DNA from: Selenomonadales bacterium | Lineage (GTDB): Bacteria; Bacillota; Negativicutes; Selenomonadales; Selenomonadaceae | NCBI GenBank assembly: GCA_900769615.1 | Contig: CAAGHH010000012.1 | Location: forward strand, 1-64,000 | Reading direction: 5' to 3' | DNA: 64,000 bases | Part shown: positions 61,363 through 64,000 of the stretch, piece by piece | How the letters are laid out: each line of letters starts with the position of its first letter | Position numbering within the stretch: the stretch's first letter is position 1 | Translations under genes and position numbers: made by a program | Notes under the pieces: model-generated | What the model was told of the DNA's origin: nothing | The model's database searches: none | Seen by the model: the letters and a program-made list of their open reading frames with translations, nothing else

Positions 61363-61830
61363 TTAGCATTTTTTCCACTGAGAAAATGGATTTTTTATTA
61401 AGTTAGAATTAAAGAACCGTTTATCAGCTGATACCTCATCACCTAACCATTGTGGTTTAACAAAATTTGCCTCAATATCAGACAGTTCTATCTCAGCTAC
61501 AATAAGACCAGCGTTGGCACCAGCAAAAACATCCACCTCCCAATTGCAGCCAGCAATTTCTTCGATATAACGCGTTTTAGTTATAATCGGCTGCAAGCAT
61601 AGCTTTAGCATAGTCTCCGCATCAGATAATGGTATTTCATATTCAAATTCTTGGCGCAAAATCCCCTGATTTTTACCTTTAACCGTAATATACCCCTTGT
61701 CACCTCTAATCCTTATCCTGACCGTTCTATCAGGATCGGTACTTAAATAACCTTGTGCAATCCGGCTGCCAGCACTTTTAGGCTTCCAATTTTCCTTTAC
61801 TAAAAATTTACGTTCTATCTCTTTTGCCAC
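61363..61830 (-). CDS. CYTH-domain phosphatase/adenylate-cyclase-like protein
   Basis: This 155-residue protein starts with the ExExK motif (KEIERKFLV) of the CYTH triphosphate-tunnel fold and keeps the paired basic strands (RTVRIRIRGDKGYITVKG). Bacterial members hydrolyse inorganic triphosphate or other triphosphates. The frame opens at an ATG at 61839, but the GTG at 61830 is better spaced from AAGGG and gives the usual short N-terminus MAKEIERKFLV. Confidence 0.88.
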   Translation of the reverse strand: MAKEIERKFLVKENWKPKSAGSRIAQGYLSTDPDRTVRIRIRGDKGYITVKGKNQGILRQEFEYEIPLSDAETMLKLCLQPIITKTRYIEEIAGCNWEVDVFAGANAGLIVAEIELSDIEANFVKPQWLGDEVSADKRFFNSNLIKNPFSQWKKC

Positions 61831-61959
61831 TAATATCATCCCTTCATTACTTTTTTACTATTTTAACATTTATACCAACTTTTTTCATAATCTGGTTCTA
61901 CACTATATTAACCTTACAGTTATTTTCCCCAAGAGCCCTCGACAAAACAATATGCTCAC

Positions 61960-61989
61960 TTGGCAAATCTTAAGCGTTAGCGTTATAAT
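61960..61989 (+). promoter_or_regulatory. promoter of the LCP gene
   Basis: TTGGCA (61960-61965) and TATAAT (61984-61989) are 18 bases apart. Confidence 0.65.
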
Positions 61990-62046
61990 ATTTATGTATG
62001 CACAATTTTAGGTTATTAACTTTTATGACAAAAGAAGGTATGATTT

Positions 62047-63291
62047 TTGCAAAATTCCAGAATTCCGCCTCGCAGACCACGACGCAAACGCCATATATGG
62101 CCGTGGGTGCTTTTATTTTTCTGCTTTGTCGCTGCAGCTATTGGCGGTGCTTTATTTGCTTCCTCCAGTTTGCTTGACCGTCCTTTAGAAAAAGCCATTG
62201 ATGACGGCATGCTGACGGCTAAAGACAAATCTACCATTATGATAATGGGCGTTGATGAACGCGATGATGACGTTGGACGCAGTGATACTTTGATGGTGGC
62301 GGCTATCGATCCGAAAAAGAATCAAGCCTCGCTGTTATCCGTACCGCGTGATACCCGAGTCAAAATAAAAGGACACGGCTTTGATAAAATAAATGCTGCC
62401 TATGCCTATGGTCATGAGCAGCTGTCCCAGGATACTATTGAACACCTCCTTGGCATAAAAATCGACCATTATATCATCATTAATACCAAATCTTTTAAAA
62501 AGATAATTGATGCCATTGGCGGTATCGATATAGATGTTCCCAAACGTATGCATTATGAAGATCCTTGGGATGATGATGGCGGTCTCGTTATTGATTTCAA
62601 ACCTGGCAAACAGCACATGGATGGTGCCAAAGCTATAACCTATGTCCGCTATCGTGATGAAGAAGGCGATATTGGCCGCATAAAACGCCAGCAAGCCTTT
62701 GTCCAAGCCTGCCTTGATAAATTGGTTTCACCCGCTATCATTCCCCAACTGCCAACCGTTATCCGTGAGGTTATGTCATCAATCAAAACTGACCTTTCCT
62801 TCCGTCAGCTGCTAGAGTTTGCTGGCACCCTGAAAGAAGCTAAGCACAACGGACTAAAAACCGATATGGTACCAGGCCGCCCGCTTTATATTGATGGTAT
62901 AAGCTATTGGATTCCTGATTTGAGCAAACTTCGCTCGACTTTGGCTAATACTTTAGGTATTACCTTAAATTCAAAATATCGCTCACGCATGGAAGAAGAT
63001 ATCCAAGAATATGAGCGTTCGATTCCAGCTGATGCCAAGGAAGTTCCAGCTAGCGATACTTCCATTGGCCGTATGACTAATAGCTCTGACAGCCGCTCTG
63101 ACAGCCAACAAAAACAAAGCTCCAGCAAACGGCGCAGTGAACTAAAAAATACTAATGAAACGGAGCGCACCCGCAGCAATGATTCAGCTAGTGATACTAA
63201 AACTGAACCAATAGCTGACCCCGTAACTGATAACCGTGGTTCGGAGGCGGCTCCGCCCACCCAAAATTCCACTGCTGGCAAGTCCCGGTAA
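62047..63291 (+). CDS. LytR-CpsA-Psr (LCP) family protein
   Basis: This 414-residue protein has a basic cytoplasmic N-terminus, one membrane helix (about 19-40) and an extracytoplasmic LCP domain (about 62-215) with GVDERDDDVGRSDTLMV, LSVPRDTRVKI and GDIGRIKRQQAFV, the arginines that hold the lipid pyrophosphate. LCP enzymes transfer glycopolymers from undecaprenyl carriers to the envelope. The last 80 residues are a Ser/Thr/Asp-rich disordered tail. The likely start is a TTG at 62047 after AGAAGGT. No in-frame ATG lies close by. Confidence 0.88.
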   Translation: MQNSRIPPRRPRRKRHIWPWVLLFFCFVAAAIGGALFASSSLLDRPLEKAIDDGMLTAKDKSTIMIMGVDERDDDVGRSDTLMVAAIDPKKNQASLLSVPRDTRVKIKGHGFDKINAAYAYGHEQLSQDTIEHLLGIKIDHYIIINTKSFKKIIDAIGGIDIDVPKRMHYEDPWDDDGGLVIDFKPGKQHMDGAKAITYVRYRDEEGDIGRIKRQQAFVQACLDKLVSPAIIPQLPTVIREVMSSIKTDLSFRQLLEFAGTLKEAKHNGLKTDMVPGRPLYIDGISYWIPDLSKLRSTLANTLGITLNSKYRSRMEEDIQEYERSIPADAKEVPASDTSIGRMTNSSDSRSDSQQKQSSSKRRSELKNTNETERTRSNDSASDTKTEPIADPVTDNRGSEAAPPTQNSTAGKSR

Positions 63292-63303
63292 AGAATTAAA
63301 TTA

Positions 63304-63342
63304 AGCAGGTCTGACTATTACATTATTCAGTAGTCAGACCTG
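63304..63342 (+). terminator. terminator after the LCP gene
   Basis: Hairpin GCAGGTCTGACTA/TAGTCAGACCTGC followed by TTTTATTTTAAA. Confidence 0.8.
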
Positions 63343-63524
63343 CACTTTTATTTTAAAATATATTTTATTTATACATATCACGAAAAAACCGCCAAAACCT
63401 GCTTTTTAATACAATTTGGTTATCAAATTATCGTTATTTAATATTTGTATTATATTTTTTTAGCTATATAATGATAGTTACATCATCACGTACATTAATA
63501 CTTCATTGAGAGGACTTGATTTAC

Positions 63525-64000
63525 ATGAATAACGTTGATTCACGAGCAATTGCTCTGCATAAACAACATCAAGGAAAATTAGCTATCGTCAGCAAGGTTC
63601 CACTAGCTAAAGCTGATGACCTGACACTAGCTTATACACCTGGCGTAGCAGCTCCGTGCCTAGCTATTCAAAAAGAACCTGAACTTGCCTATGATTACAC
63701 TTCTAAAGGAAATACCGTAGCAGTAGTAACTAATGGCACTGCCGTCCTCGGACTTGGCAATATCGGTGCTATGGCAGGACTTCCGGTTATGGAAGGCAAA
63801 GCTATTTTGTTCAAAGGCTTTGCTGGAGTTGATGCTGTTCCTATCTGCCTTGATACCACTGACCCGCTGGAAGTAATAAAAGCAGTCCAGCTGATAGCTC
63901 CTGCCTACGGTGGTATTAACCTTGAGGATATAAAAGCACCGCAATGCTTCGATATTGAAAAAGCTTTAAAAAAGACGCTTGATATTCCGGTATTTCATGA
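63525..64000 (+). CDS. NAD(P)-dependent malic enzyme, N-terminal part
   Basis: The frame stays open to the window end (158 codons seen). It encodes MNNVDSRAIALHKQHQGKLA, then LAYTPGVAAPCLAI with the malic-enzyme Tyr, and GNTVAVVTNGTAVLGLGNIG followed by GLPVMEGKAILFKGFAGVDAVPI, all typical of the short bacterial malic enzyme that converts malate to pyruvate and CO2. The protein continues beyond the edge, so it is partial here. AGAGGACTTG precedes the ATG. A TATAAT at 63467-63472 may be its -10. Confidence 0.92.
   Translation, partial: MNNVDSRAIALHKQHQGKLAIVSKVPLAKADDLTLAYTPGVAAPCLAIQKEPELAYDYTSKGNTVAVVTNGTAVLGLGNIGAMAGLPVMEGKAILFKGFAGVDAVPICLDTTDPLEVIKAVQLIAPAYGGINLEDIKAPQCFDIEKALKKTLDIPVFH

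Overview
The window looks like chromosomal DNA of an anaerobic, saccharolytic diderm Firmicute (class Negativicutes, in the Selenomonas/Megamonas/Pectinatus/Mitsuokella neighbourhood). I infer this from the mix of Firmicute-type genes and signals (whiA, gdpP, yybS-like, CymR-like Rrf2, LCP protein, strong AGGAGG ribosome sites, TTGACA/TATAAT promoters) with outer-membrane features (an SLH-domain beta-barrel porin of the OmpM type, a second beta-barrel porin, a Wza-like export protein, a GmhA-like isomerase). The species cannot be named from the sequence alone.

Layout: 1-550 holds the leader and tandem promoters of an rRNA operon that runs off the left edge. 551-9309 is a beta-glucan/cellobiose locus (PTS IIC, porin, IIB, IIA, phospho-beta-glucosidase, secreted lichenase, secreted GH9 cellulase, with an RpiR regulator upstream). 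9328-12378 is whiA, a CE4 deacetylase and an exported protein of unknown function. 12390-14585 is an IS607-type element (serine transposase plus TnpB). 14780-15982 is a DUF4143-type ATPase. 16078-26664 is an alpha-glucan locus (secreted GH13 with starch-binding-like modules, SLH porin, HAD phosphatase, GH13 glucosidase, PTS EIICBA, MalR-like RpiR). 26753-31985 holds a Wza-like protein and trkA with two trkH genes. 32141-33727 is cysK with a divergent CymR-like regulator. 34363-37716 is sucrose uptake and hydrolysis. 37863-44586 is the conserved yybS-gdpP-rplI-lon-dnaB cluster. 44713-48215 holds a phosphohexomutase, a SIS isomerase and small or unknown proteins. 48364-52872 holds a membrane MutS-like ATPase, an alanine symporter and AzlCD. 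52966-55423 is metY and a YitT protein. 55680-59276 is fruR-fruK-fruA. 59399-64000 holds a small membrane protein, a cytidine-deaminase relative without its zinc cysteines, MgtC, a DnaA-box cluster, a CYTH protein, an LCP protein and the start of a malic enzyme.

The two polysaccharide loci share one logic. A secreted glycan hydrolase makes oligosaccharides, a porin encoded in the same locus can carry them over the outer membrane, a PTS permease phosphorylates them during uptake, and a cytoplasmic glycosidase splits the product. This resembles a Bacteroidetes polysaccharide-utilisation locus rebuilt from Firmicute parts. The sulfur genes are tied together by an operator that I find in front of both cysK and metY, about 21 kb apart, next to a cysteine-free Rrf2 regulator. 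Most highly expressed genes (rRNA, rplI, dnaB) run leftward, and a dense cluster of DnaA boxes lies at 61.10-61.34 kb. Together these suggest that this part of the chromosome is close to, or contains, a replication origin.
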